This document shows positions 19,728-28,265 of a stretch of 64,000 nt of DNA, in pieces. The number at the start of each line of letters is the position of its first letter. The first letter of the stretch is position 1. The stretch spans positions 1-64,000 of the forward strand of contig WGNO01000038.1 of the NCBI GenBank assembly GCA_016124525.1, in the 5' to 3' direction. The translations under genes and the position numbers were made by a program. The notes beneath the pieces were generated by a model. It was not told the origin of the DNA. It worked only from the letters and a program-made list of their open reading frames with translations, and ran no database searches. The stretch is from Nostoc sp. RI_552 (GTDB taxonomy: Bacteria; Cyanobacteriota; Cyanobacteriia; Cyanobacteriales; Nostocaceae).

Positions 19728-20408
19728 TCAAGAACAGTTTTTATCTTTAATGTCACATATTTGGTAAATTTCTAGTTTAGCTTCACTAAGACGGTAAGCT
19801 GCTAAATGCCACGGCAATGGTTGGACAGGGAGTGAAGTAGCTGGTTGATCTATGGCTCGCACTAAGATTTGTTTGTTGAACGAAGTTGAAGTTCCCAGAT
19901 TATTGGAACTATTAAAATTTAAGTGATTAGCAAGCATTTCTATTTTCCATTGACCATTACCTATTTTGATTGGTTGAGAGACTTTGTTTATGACTAATAC
20001 ATATTCATTTTGCCGACTCACATTACTTAACTGCCCGGCGGAATTGAAGTTAGTAATTTCTGACGGAAACCTAGATTTCAAATCAGGCGCTAAAAGTTGC
20101 GAACTAATTTCCCAGACTGTGAGTGGCGGTTGTTGCTGTGACCAGGTAAGCATGAGGGTCATAGTTTCACCCACAAAACGGCGAATTGTCTCCGGATGTC
20201 TTTCATCATTTTGTTGAGGACCTACGGTAATCACCCGACCATCAACAAGTTGCACTAAACTTTGAGGTGTTAACTGCTGTTTTAAATTTTCAATCATAGA
20301 ACTGTGAAACAAAAGTAATAGCAAACTAAATATATGTAAACCGAATGTTCCTACAGCTAACAGTGGCAAAATGCTACTTTTTTTGGTTTCTGGCTTGACT
20401 AATTGCAT
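19728..20408 (-). CDS. VirB8/TraE-like protein, second copy
   Basis: 226 residues: short cytoplasmic start, one membrane helix at about 14-36 (LPLLAVGTFGLHIFSLLLLL), then a periplasmic domain. The segment VQLVDGRVITV...RRFVGETMTLMLTW repeats, in diverged form, VQMIDGEPVGA...RQFISQTMTSMFNW of the gene upstream, so the two are paralogues. The single helix plus an NTF2-like periplasmic domain of this size is what VirB8/TraE assembly factors look like. Two cysteines close the C-terminus (QICDIKDKNCS). Assignment is by layout and the family-like motif; sequence search would be needed to confirm. Confidence 0.6.
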   Translation of the reverse strand: MQLVKPETKKSSILPLLAVGTFGLHIFSLLLLLFHSSMIENLKQQLTPQSLVQLVDGRVITVGPQQNDERHPETIRRFVGETMTLMLTWSQQQPPLTVWEISSQLLAPDLKSRFPSEITNFNSAGQLSNVSRQNEYVLVINKVSQPIKIGNGQWKIEMLANHLNFNSSNNLGTSTSFNKQILVRAIDQPATSLPVQPLPWHLAAYRLSEAKLEIYQICDIKDKNCS

Positions 20409-20451
20409 AAATAACTATGTTAACTATGAAATTACTTGCTCAAGAGCAAAT

Positions 20452-21276
20452 TTATCTGATAAAACTTTGGGAATTTCCTTCATTTCCACAGGGGCTTGAT
20501 GTACCTTCGCTCAGACTACTATAGTCATTGAGTAAACATAAATTCCGAATCTCGTAAATTTCTAATTTCTTAGCACGATTACTATAAATTGCTTTTTGGA
20601 TGTCGGTACTAGTGTTAACCATAGGGTAGGGAAAATAATCCACTGCACGCACGAGGAAATCTTTGTTAAACGGCGTTACAGTTTTTCTATCATCATCCTG
20701 TTTTTTTTGAATCAGGTTAGCTACCATACCAACTTGCCACTTACCAGGAGCTATTTGTTTTGGAGGATAAATCCGTTGGATCACTAATTCTGCTAATATA
20801 ACCTGACTAGGATTATTAGAGAAAACTTCTGGTGGTGTCATTTGAGCGATGGCACCTAAAAAGCCTTTACGAAAATCTTCTGATATGGCGAAACTAGCTA
20901 CCCAACTGCTAGTAGTAACTTTTTGTCTACCTCCTTGTGGTGTTGTCACCTGAATTCCTGGATCTGGCTGGGGTTTTTCTACTTCTGCCACATTTTGTTG
21001 CGGTAGAGTTCCAGACCAATTAAACATAGACGTCATAGTTTGACTGATAAATTGGCGAATTACTTCGGGATCTCTGGCTAAATCATCAACAGCACCTACT
21101 GGTTCACCATCAATCATTTGTACAAAGTTAGGCGGTTTTCTCAGACTAAGTTGGCGAATATTTAATCCTTGCAAGATGAATAAAAATAACACTGATAGAT
21201 GCAAGATAAAAGTAGCGATCGCAAATACAGTTAACACATTTCCAGTTGATTTTCTTTTCTGAAGTAAATTCGTCAT
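20452..21276 (-). CDS. VirB8/TraE-like protein, first copy
   Basis: 274 residues with a membrane helix at about 15-37 (VFAIATFILHLSVLFLFIL) and a periplasmic domain beginning VQMIDGEPVG. The region RDPEVIRQFISQTMTSMFNW and the later LVIQRIYPPKQIAPGKWQVGMVANL pair with the next gene, which looks like a tandem duplicate. An AGGTGA precedes the ATG. VirB8-type proteins nucleate the inner-membrane part of the secretion channel as homodimers; here two paralogues could form a heteromer. A HIP1 octamer lies near the start. Confidence 0.62.
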   Translation of the reverse strand: MTNLLQKRKSTGNVLTVFAIATFILHLSVLFLFILQGLNIRQLSLRKPPNFVQMIDGEPVGAVDDLARDPEVIRQFISQTMTSMFNWSGTLPQQNVAEVEKPQPDPGIQVTTPQGGRQKVTTSSWVASFAISEDFRKGFLGAIAQMTPPEVFSNNPSQVILAELVIQRIYPPKQIAPGKWQVGMVANLIQKKQDDDRKTVTPFNKDFLVRAVDYFPYPMVNTSTDIQKAIYSNRAKKLEIYEIRNLCLLNDYSSLSEGTSSPCGNEGNSQSFIR

Positions 21277-21381
21277 TTTCTCATTTTCACCTCATTGATT
21301 ATTGTGCAAGTTTATATAAAAGTAACGAAAGAATTGATTAACCACAAAAGCTCCTTTACCCAGATTACATAGATAAAAATT

Positions 21382-22431
21382 CTATATTCTATCTTTGACC
21401 AGGGCATTTGTATTATTAATTGCACTGAAAACAGCAAATCCTCCTGCACCGGCCACAACCAAAGATAACAAAGGTGCCAAAATTCCCAGAAAAATTATGA
21501 ACCACATTAAGTCAGGATTAGCATTAGGATTTTCTGCTGGACCGTTGATAATAACTGACGCAGTAACAACAGCAATTATATTGAATGAAATTTTGGCAAT
21601 TCCCGCCGCTAAAAAGCCTGTAAACCATGCATAAATAGGTTTTCCTGCTACAGGTAGCAAAGATGCACCCATGGCCAATGGACCCAAAGCTGCTATCAGC
21701 AACATAGTAGCTTCTATTAAATTTTGAAACGAATATTGCAAAGAAATTAAAAAGTTTTTGATACTGGTTTGTATTGTATTTCCTAACAAAGAATTAAAGC
21801 TAGTATCTGATAAATTTCCTGTGCCAAATTTCAGCGATATTACTTGATTTTCTAGTCTTTGAATCCAAATTCTATTACCGTATAAATCTCGATATTCTCG
21901 CCAAAGGTTGTCTATTTGTTCGCTAGCTCTGGCAAAACACTGGGTTTGCTGTTCACCAGTTAATGATCGACAAGGACGAAGTAAAGAACCAGCTATTTCT
22001 TCTGCCAAACTCATATTTAGTGCTTGCTGATATGCTTGTTCAGCATCTGCTGTCGTCACTACTTGTTGATTGACTGTGTTGATAAAGTTCCTTACTCCCA
22101 ATGTCAAAGTAGAAAGTATACTACCGTTGCCAGTATTACTTAAGAAAATTACTACTATCAAAGGCCAAATCAAACCTGTTATCGGGCGGGAATATTCACT
22201 GTATATAACATCTTTGAGCCATTGCATCATAAAAAATAGCAGAGTACCTACAGCAAAAAATACACCCAGATTCGTTAGTGCCCCATATATATTATTACTG
22301 GTGTTTTTTTGTAATAAATCTAGCCATTGATTATCCCAACTTTCCGCCATGCTTCTAGCAGTTGCAGCACCACTATCGAAAGTCTCATTAATACCAATTT
22401 CCGGAAAGATTTGCAAAATTTGCAGATGCAT
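21382..22431 (-). CDS. VirB6/TrbL-like polytopic channel protein
   Basis: 349 residues with about six hydrophobic segments: near 55-75 (LGVFFAVGTLLFFMMQWL), 85-100, then a soluble loop with a Cys pair (PCRSLTG...QCFAR), and four more from about 235 to the end (LIEATMLLIAALGPLAMGAS; FLAAGIAKISFNIIAVV; FIIFLGILAPLLSLVVAGAG). The long central loop and the paired C-terminal helices match the TrbL/VirB6 plan, the inner-membrane pore of type IV secretion. It lies between the VirB5/TrbJ-like and VirB8-like genes, the place expected for it. Confidence 0.68.
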   Translation of the reverse strand: MHLQILQIFPEIGINETFDSGAATARSMAESWDNQWLDLLQKNTSNNIYGALTNLGVFFAVGTLLFFMMQWLKDVIYSEYSRPITGLIWPLIVVIFLSNTGNGSILSTLTLGVRNFINTVNQQVVTTADAEQAYQQALNMSLAEEIAGSLLRPCRSLTGEQQTQCFARASEQIDNLWREYRDLYGNRIWIQRLENQVISLKFGTGNLSDTSFNSLLGNTIQTSIKNFLISLQYSFQNLIEATMLLIAALGPLAMGASLLPVAGKPIYAWFTGFLAAGIAKISFNIIAVVTASVIINGPAENPNANPDLMWFIIFLGILAPLLSLVVAGAGGFAVFSAINNTNALVKDRI

Positions 22432-22467
22432 GTTAGTTAAGGGTATTTGCTTACAAAGAACTATTAA

Positions 22468-23235
22468 TTATTTTTCTCTGCCAAATAAATCTGTTTGAGC
22501 AGCACTACGGAACAGTCTGGCTGTCTCTGTAGATGAATCAATTCTACGCAAGCGATTCATTTCTTCCATTTGCTGGGAAATATTCGCTAAATTTAAGTTA
22601 GAGTATTGGAGTGATTGATTTGTTTGTATTGTCTGAGCCAGATTAGCACTCATCAGTTTTGCTTGTTCTTGTTGGATTCTAATAGTTTTTAATTGTAAAT
22701 TTGCTTGATCTTGCTCAACTGGAGCTAATGGATTAGCTCCCGCAGACACACCACTAATAGTATTCATAAGTTGATTGAAAATATTATCGGATTCTTCAGA
22801 AAGTTGGGCAATTTTATCTATGATAGTTTCAGTATTTTGCAGTTGTGTTTTTAAGCGTATTTGTCCAGTTCTGCCCATAATACTTTCTATAGAACCAAAA
22901 GTAATAAGCCGATTCATTTCATTACTCACTGAATTAGAGTGAAGAACTGGATTATTTTCAAACCTATCTGTCACTGGGTTAAACAATATATCCTGACGGA
23001 AAATTTTTCCCGCCTCTATCGGATTAGGTATACTCAATTCTCCTGTGGAATTACTGAGAGCATTTTGACTTCTAACTTCTAAAGGTCTTAAAGTTTCACT
23101 TAAATTATTTCTCAGATAATTTTGCATATCCACAGAGTACAATTGAAAGTCAGTCCAAACCTTACCTAATTGCGCCGTTGCTGGTAAGACTAATAAGAAG
23201 GAAAAAGCCAATGTAAAAAATGTAATTCGTTGCAT
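22468..23235 (-). CDS. Secreted coiled-coil protein, VirB5/TrbJ-like
   Basis: 255 residues with a clear signal peptide cut near LPATAQ. The mature part is largely helical and Gln/Asn-rich (NTETIIDKIAQLSEESDNIF, QANLQLKTIRIQQEQAKLM), predicting long coiled coils, as in the periplasmic TrbJ/VirB5 proteins that cap or stabilise the pilus. GGGAGA lies 8 bases before the ATG. The position right after VirB4 and before VirB6 is also the classic virB5 place. Primary sequence gives no firmer evidence. Confidence 0.6.
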   Translation of the reverse strand: MQRITFFTLAFSFLLVLPATAQLGKVWTDFQLYSVDMQNYLRNNLSETLRPLEVRSQNALSNSTGELSIPNPIEAGKIFRQDILFNPVTDRFENNPVLHSNSVSNEMNRLITFGSIESIMGRTGQIRLKTQLQNTETIIDKIAQLSEESDNIFNQLMNTISGVSAGANPLAPVEQDQANLQLKTIRIQQEQAKLMSANLAQTIQTNQSLQYSNLNLANISQQMEEMNRLRRIDSSTETARLFRSAAQTDLFGREK

Positions 23236-23349
23236 CTTATCTTTCTCCCTAAAATAACCTGATCAAGACTTGCTAACTTTGGCATTCAAATTTTATTCTT
23301 TCCACCTTTGCGCCGTTGGCTGCATTTGCCGATCCATTCATATCATATT

Positions 23350-26097
23350 TCAACTCCCCCGTAGCGAAGCTATCAACTGACGGGCAAATACAGAAATTGC
23401 TTCATATTTATCGCTGTGTTGTAGCATAATTTTTTGCCGTGCTGTTTGTTCATTGGGGTTGTTAGCTACTACTGCTAATTGCTCAAACCCTGGATAGTAG
23501 CGACAGAAAGTATAAATACCGTGATCATCTAATAGCCATTGGCTGTAAATACCTTCTTTGCGAGGAAAAAAGCTTTCTGTAGCATTACGAGAAATAATAT
23601 CGCGGGGATATTTTAAAATATTCACGAAACTATCCACTGCTACTGGTTGAATACGACCTATTAATCTAGTTGATAGATTTTGTAAAATTTTCGATGAGGC
23701 TTTAGATTTAGCAATGGTATCAGGGTCTTGTGCTGATAGAATGACTCTAATTCCAGCCTTTGCACCATTAGCGCAAATTCTCCCCACTAAATCTGATATT
23801 TGGTCAAATTCAAATAAAATTGGGGCTTCATCAATAAAGAAAATAGAAGCTGGACTACTTAAAGCACGTCGTAAAGCTGCTGAATAAGCACTTAAAGAAA
23901 GTACCGCTGCATCTTCATTATCTGAGAGATTCCGCAAAGCAAAAACTAAAAGTTTGGCATCGGTGGGAAAACTAGATGGTGCGGAAATGGATTGTCCCAC
24001 CCGACTAGAAAGCCAAAACCTTAAACGCAGTTGAATTTGACTGAGTGCGTCATCTAATCTGCCACTGACAGCATCTAATTGCAGGTGTTCTGGTGAACAG
24101 AACATCATAAAGTCTTTTAAGGTAGGGGTTTTCTGCCATGCTTGACTACCAAATCCTTCGGCGATCGCTTGTTTATATCGCTCTTTAATCCCTGGATCAG
24201 CAAAGAAAGCCCCTAAAGCTAAGTTAATCAGGGAACGTACGGTTTGAGACAAAAGTTGATTTTCGCTGGATGAACCTAAAACCATTGTCATTAAAGCTGA
24301 TTCTAAAAAACCAACATAATCAAGCCAGCGATCTCGCTGCTCTTCGGCACTCAGCGATCGCAAATCTGGCTGCTCAAATAAATTATTGGATTGTTTGGAA
24401 ATATCAAAATACGCCCCATTCCCCTCCATAAATTCTGTATAGTCAGTAAAGGTAGATGAACCGTCTGGTTTAGGAAAATCCAAAGCTACCACAGGAATTC
24501 CATGAGCTAAAGCTTGAGTTAAAATCCCCGAAACCAAAACCGATTTACCAGCACGAGTTGTCGCAAATAAAGCTAAATTTTTGTGTTGGTTAAACAAATC
24601 CAGATGTATGGGAGTTCCTCCTTCTTCAGCAATCAACTCAAAGCCTTCACTGTCCCCAGCTTTCGTTAACACTAAAGGCATTAATCCCGGAACTTCGCTC
24701 GTTAAATATAACAGGCGACGGTTAAAAGGTTTTACCAACAAACCTTCCCACACAATGGGTAAAGATTGTAGCCAAATTTTCCATGCATACTCTACTTCTC
24801 TAATTACCTGGGCGGGTCGTTGAAAACAATTTTCAATATATCTGCTAGCTGCGTCTAATTGTTCCACAGTAGGACGATGAACAAAAATAGCTACACTGGT
24901 ATATATCGGCACTGCCCCTTCATATAATTGTTCTTGCGCCGCTACAGATTTTTTTAACTTTAATTGAGCGTTTACATCAATAGTTTTACTTTTTTCTTGA
25001 GCCATGAGTGCTGTCATATTGGACTGCTTCAGGACTCGTTGCAAAGTAGTTTTGACTAACGCTGGATTAGCAGCTGTCAACTCGCAAAAAATTTCTGTAT
25101 CTACTACCGCCTCTCTCGCTAATAATTCCCATAAATAGCGCATTTGAGCAAATTTATTCGGCCAACCACCCGGTTTTTCCAAAAATGTCAGCACCCCAAC
25201 ATAACAATTTTTGACATTAACCCAACGACGATCAGCACAGGGTACACTAGACTCCATCAGCAAAGTTGTACTGTGGATATTTTCTACCAGTAATTTTGTA
25301 CTGGCTAACTCTGAATTAACTTGCTCATGCAGTCCATTTTCATCTAAATGAAGCAACTGGGGAATTTCTATAGGTGGTGTATCGTTAAATTTCTTCCAAA
25401 TATGTTCCCATAATTCATCAGTATTTAAAGGTTTCACATCTAACCCCATTTTGTTAGATAAAAGCTGTTCCCAACGGCAAAAACCTTGTTGGTAAGCTTG
25501 AATAATCAGAGTTTCAATGCGCTGGTTTTGAACCTCTCCCAGTTCCCCTTTAAATTTCAACCACCATAATTCAGTTTTTGCTAAAAGTTTCTCGATCCAA
25601 TCATCCGTATTTGTAGTACTTGGTTCAATGGTGTATGTAACATAAATTCTCAGAAATTTAGGCTTACGAATCCCAGATTTAGTAAGTTCTTGAACCCTAG
25701 CTCTTTCCGATGTTAATAAGTACTTAATATCCCGTGATGGTGTTCTCCTTACCAAGTCCCCTAATTCTGCTTGGCGTTTTTCATCTGAACTAAAAGACCC
25801 CATGTGAATGGTCATTTTCTCACCTTCAGGAATATCTTTTAGTCCTGATTCAATGTTATTAAAAATTGTTTCTATTTGTTCATTCCGTAAAGTAGTATGA
25901 ATACCTCTACAATCAAAACCAAAAACAAAACAAAATCTATCTTTTTGGGTTTCTTTATTTAAAATGTAAGCGCCAATATCACGACTATCAAGCGAAATGT
26001 GGAGCATTGTCGCCAAATGTAAAGCATCCTCAAATGGTGTTAATCTACTTTCTTTTCCGGCGATGTCTATACTTTGTTTTCCGATTTTTTGCTTCAT
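23350..26097 (-). CDS. virB4: VirB4-like type IV secretion ATPase
   Basis: 915 residues of the VirB4/TraC/TrbE family, the ATPase that powers pilus assembly and substrate movement at the inner membrane. A long N-terminal domain is followed by a RecA-like motor with Walker A ATTRAGKS at 512-519 (Lys518) and Walker B IFFIDEAP with Asp756-Glu757; the motif LSAQDPDTI after it is the usual sensor region. Both motifs are intact, so it should be active. Its first 53 bases overlap the end of the VirB3-like gene, as tightly linked virB3-virB4 pairs often do. HIP1 octamers occur in it. Confidence 0.9.
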   Translation of the reverse strand: MKQKIGKQSIDIAGKESRLTPFEDALHLATMLHISLDSRDIGAYILNKETQKDRFCFVFGFDCRGIHTTLRNEQIETIFNNIESGLKDIPEGEKMTIHMGSFSSDEKRQAELGDLVRRTPSRDIKYLLTSERARVQELTKSGIRKPKFLRIYVTYTIEPSTTNTDDWIEKLLAKTELWWLKFKGELGEVQNQRIETLIIQAYQQGFCRWEQLLSNKMGLDVKPLNTDELWEHIWKKFNDTPPIEIPQLLHLDENGLHEQVNSELASTKLLVENIHSTTLLMESSVPCADRRWVNVKNCYVGVLTFLEKPGGWPNKFAQMRYLWELLAREAVVDTEIFCELTAANPALVKTTLQRVLKQSNMTALMAQEKSKTIDVNAQLKLKKSVAAQEQLYEGAVPIYTSVAIFVHRPTVEQLDAASRYIENCFQRPAQVIREVEYAWKIWLQSLPIVWEGLLVKPFNRRLLYLTSEVPGLMPLVLTKAGDSEGFELIAEEGGTPIHLDLFNQHKNLALFATTRAGKSVLVSGILTQALAHGIPVVALDFPKPDGSSTFTDYTEFMEGNGAYFDISKQSNNLFEQPDLRSLSAEEQRDRWLDYVGFLESALMTMVLGSSSENQLLSQTVRSLINLALGAFFADPGIKERYKQAIAEGFGSQAWQKTPTLKDFMMFCSPEHLQLDAVSGRLDDALSQIQLRLRFWLSSRVGQSISAPSSFPTDAKLLVFALRNLSDNEDAAVLSLSAYSAALRRALSSPASIFFIDEAPILFEFDQISDLVGRICANGAKAGIRVILSAQDPDTIAKSKASSKILQNLSTRLIGRIQPVAVDSFVNILKYPRDIISRNATESFFPRKEGIYSQWLLDDHGIYTFCRYYPGFEQLAVVANNPNEQTARQKIMLQHSDKYEAISVFARQLIASLRGS

Positions 26098-26422
26098 GGT
26101 TAACTTCTAACAAGCTTTGATAACGAGCAAAGCCTCTTGTCCAAGTGGGAACTCCGACAAATTTGCTTAAAAAACGCCAACTCCTTCCACCAGTTAATAT
26201 CCACCAAGTTGCTATCCCCCAACCTGCAATTAATACTGTCCATAACCATCTTTGGACATCATCTGCAAAAACCCCCCCAAAAACTCCATTAACCACAAAG
26301 TAAGAAGCCAAAATAATTACAATCCAAGGAAAAATTTGGTCAGCAGGAATTGGGCCTAATGATGGTTGTGATCCTAGAATTTGATTAACTGGACGAAATT
26401 CTGGCTTTCGTTCTTCAGACAT
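26045..26422 (-). CDS. VirB3/TrbD-like small membrane protein
   Basis: 125 residues with two close hydrophobic helices (about 31-50, FPWIVIILASYFVVNGVFGG, and 60-78, WLWTVLIAGWGIATWWIL) and a strongly basic C-terminus (NRKTKYRHRRKRK). The two-helix plan and the position directly before virB4, with a 53-base overlap, are those of VirB3. VirB3 sits in the inner membrane and binds VirB4. The extended basic tail overlaps the beginning of the ATPase gene. Confidence 0.65.
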   Translation of the reverse strand: MSEERKPEFRPVNQILGSQPSLGPIPADQIFPWIVIILASYFVVNGVFGGVFADDVQRWLWTVLIAGWGIATWWILTGGRSWRFLSKFVGVPTWTRGFARYQSLLEVNHEAKNRKTKYRHRRKRK

Positions 26423-26470
26423 AAAAAATTTTGAACTGGAATTTTAACTCATCTGCTCAACACAGATGAA

Positions 26471-27088
26471 CTATCTACTGCTTGTATCACCGATTACAAA
26501 CCCTGTGAGGACATCAGCAATAGTAACAGCGACAACTACCAACAAGGGAATTCTAGCAATACTTTGCCAATCCTCATCTTTACGCAATGCATTAATCACA
26601 CCAATTAGAGAAACTGCAATATAAAGTAAATAAATTGACCTTAACACATTGAATATTAAGCTGATTGTTGTTTGGCTATTATTATTGCCTCCTGTACCTT
26701 CCGATAAAGTACTTCGGAAAAAATTTTCAGCTCTGCCAAAAAATTGTGCCTGTGCAGGTGCGGCAAAATAGTCTAACCAGAATAAAGAAAGAATGACAGA
26801 TACTGCTAAGATTTGTAATAGTATAAGCCATCGTTTTGGTAAATGCACTTGCTGCCCTATTTGTTCCATCACTATTGCTATTAAACTACCCCCTAGCAAA
26901 CAAAAAAGCAGGATGGGATTATTTAAGCTAACTACGCTTAAAAACACAGCACAAGCTATGAAAAAGGGCATGGATTCCACCATACCAGGATGCCATGATT
27001 CCCAAGTCCTGATCAACTTTTCAGATACTGTCGTTGCACTACCAGTTAAACCTTTGCTGATTCTTCTGACACTGGATTTTATAGACAT
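26471..27088 (-). CDS. VirB2/TrbC-like protein, first gene of the cluster
   Basis: 205 residues with about five hydrophobic segments. After three N-terminal helices there is AAPAQAQFFGRAEN, which looks like a signal-peptidase site; the part after it (about 85 residues) has two helices separated by a small charged loop (INALRKDEDWQS), the plan of VirB2/TrbC pilins. AAGGAAGG precedes the ATG. Position first in the operon, before VirB3- and VirB4-like genes, is that of virB2. An N-terminal half of this length is unusual for a pilin, so it may be a fusion or a membrane protein only resembling VirB2. Confidence 0.55.
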   Translation of the reverse strand: MSIKSSVRRISKGLTGSATTVSEKLIRTWESWHPGMVESMPFFIACAVFLSVVSLNNPILLFCLLGGSLIAIVMEQIGQQVHLPKRWLILLQILAVSVILSLFWLDYFAAPAQAQFFGRAENFFRSTLSEGTGGNNNSQTTISLIFNVLRSIYLLYIAVSLIGVINALRKDEDWQSIARIPLLVVVAVTIADVLTGFVIGDTSSR

Positions 27089-27977
27089 TTGCCTTCCTTA
27101 TTATCTGTAACAAATATCAGTTGTATTCATTCTTAAAAGTTTTACCATTTAAACTGAGCTAAAATTCATACTTAAGTAAAAATTTATGTCACCAGAACAT
27201 AATATGGGTTCAAGGTATTACATTCTATTAAGAATATGTTAATAAATCCTTAAGGTTAAGTTAAAATATGCCTTGGCATTTATTGTGGCTACTCTCAGGG
27301 TTTGATCTGCAAGTCATAAATCCCCTTATGTATAACCTCGCTGGTAATTGGCAATGGCAGAAGGCTAGTGTTCATACTTAACAATTTTGCTCAGGGTTGA
27401 ATTTCATATCTGATTGGTATAATTTTTGGACTAGGGTAAGCAGTAGATACCTGTAGAATACACTGCTGTTTCCATAAAAAAAATGTGTAATTTATGGAAT
27501 TTTTAGTTAAAAATTCCATAAACTGTGAAGTCTCATGTTCTCACATCAGCCTAAGAAGCTATATTTGTAGACTCTTCACAAATCACCAGTTTTCTAAACC
27601 TGCGAAGTTTAACTATCAACTATACTCAGGTATCTTGCATACATTGCCAATGGCATATGAACCATTACCTTCGGCACTGCCATCCGGGCATCCCATCTTG
27701 TCCATATCAATATCTAATTAAATTACCATGCCTCAGAATGAGGATTTACAAGAACAGAATCAATCCAGGTTTTTCTTTCGCATAAATTGGAGCAATGACT
27801 AATTTTTATACTTTCTCCCTAGCATTTATTCAGGTATAAGAAGACATAATTACTGGATTTATGTCTAAAGATTATCTCGGAGATGGTTGATTTTTTCAGA
27901 TAACTCATCAAGAATAAAGATAACCTCTAACAAGTTGTAGTCCATCTTGTTAAGAACCTAACCTTATCCAATTTTCC

Positions 27978-27997
27978 AAGTCCGCCCCTGCGGACTT
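27978..27997. repeat. GTCCGC hairpin, copy 1
   Basis: AAGTCCGC-CCCT-GCGGACTT, perfect 8-base arms with a 4-base loop, followed on the plus strand by TATTTATTTG. A near copy lies 175 bases further on. The GC-rich stem stands out from the AT-rich surroundings. Confidence 0.7.
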
Positions 27998-28152
27998 TAT
28001 TTATTTGTCCTTCAATTTTCTAGCTTCGACTCAGGAATTATGTCTAAATATTTAATTCTATTATCTTGATTTTTTGAATTTAATCAACAAAAATAAAAAT
28101 GCCATCTGACATAAATATTGCCAATATCGGTAACAATTAGCCCTTATGTTCT

Positions 28153-28168
28153 GTCCGCGTTAGCGGAC
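28153..28168. repeat. GTCCGC hairpin, copy 2
   Basis: GTCCGC-GTTA-GCGGAC followed by TTTATTTTTC. Stem and T-rich tail repeat those of copy 1, so the pair could be plus-strand terminators or dispersed small repeats. No plus-strand gene precedes them. Confidence 0.65.
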
Positions 28169-28189
28169 TTTATTTTTCTTAACCTATCT

Positions 28190-28227
28190 TCAAAAAACAA
28201 AAATCCCGGTTTATTTACACCGGGATT
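28190..28227 (-). terminator. Rho-independent terminator of murF
   Basis: AATCCCGGT and ACCGGGATT are perfect 9-base arms around an 8-base loop. Read on the minus strand the stem is followed by TTTTGTTTTTTG. It lies 39 bases after the murF stop. Confidence 0.82.
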
Positions 28228-28265
28228 ATGGGAGTTAACAACAAAAGCAATATAATTACTACAAT

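Larger units (their letters stand above)
27089..28189. other. Long spacer upstream of the T4SS-like cluster
   Basis: About 1.1 kb without a convincing gene; a 75-codon frame at 27494-27721 has poor composition. It should contain the promoter of the minus-strand cluster and it carries two GTCCGC hairpins (below). A short palindrome TATGCCTTGGCATT lies at 27268. I see no tRNA, integrase or direct repeat that would mark the end of an inserted element. Confidence 0.5.

Noticed and set aside
27494..27721. 75-codon plus-strand frame in the spacer before the T4SS-like cluster
   Set aside because: No ribosome site, mixed composition with scattered Cys and His, and no family-like motif.
17454..28189. 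T4SS-like region as an integrated conjugative element
   Set aside because: No relaxase, coupling protein, integrase, tRNA-linked direct repeat or toxin-antitoxin pair flanks it, so this cannot be supported from the window.
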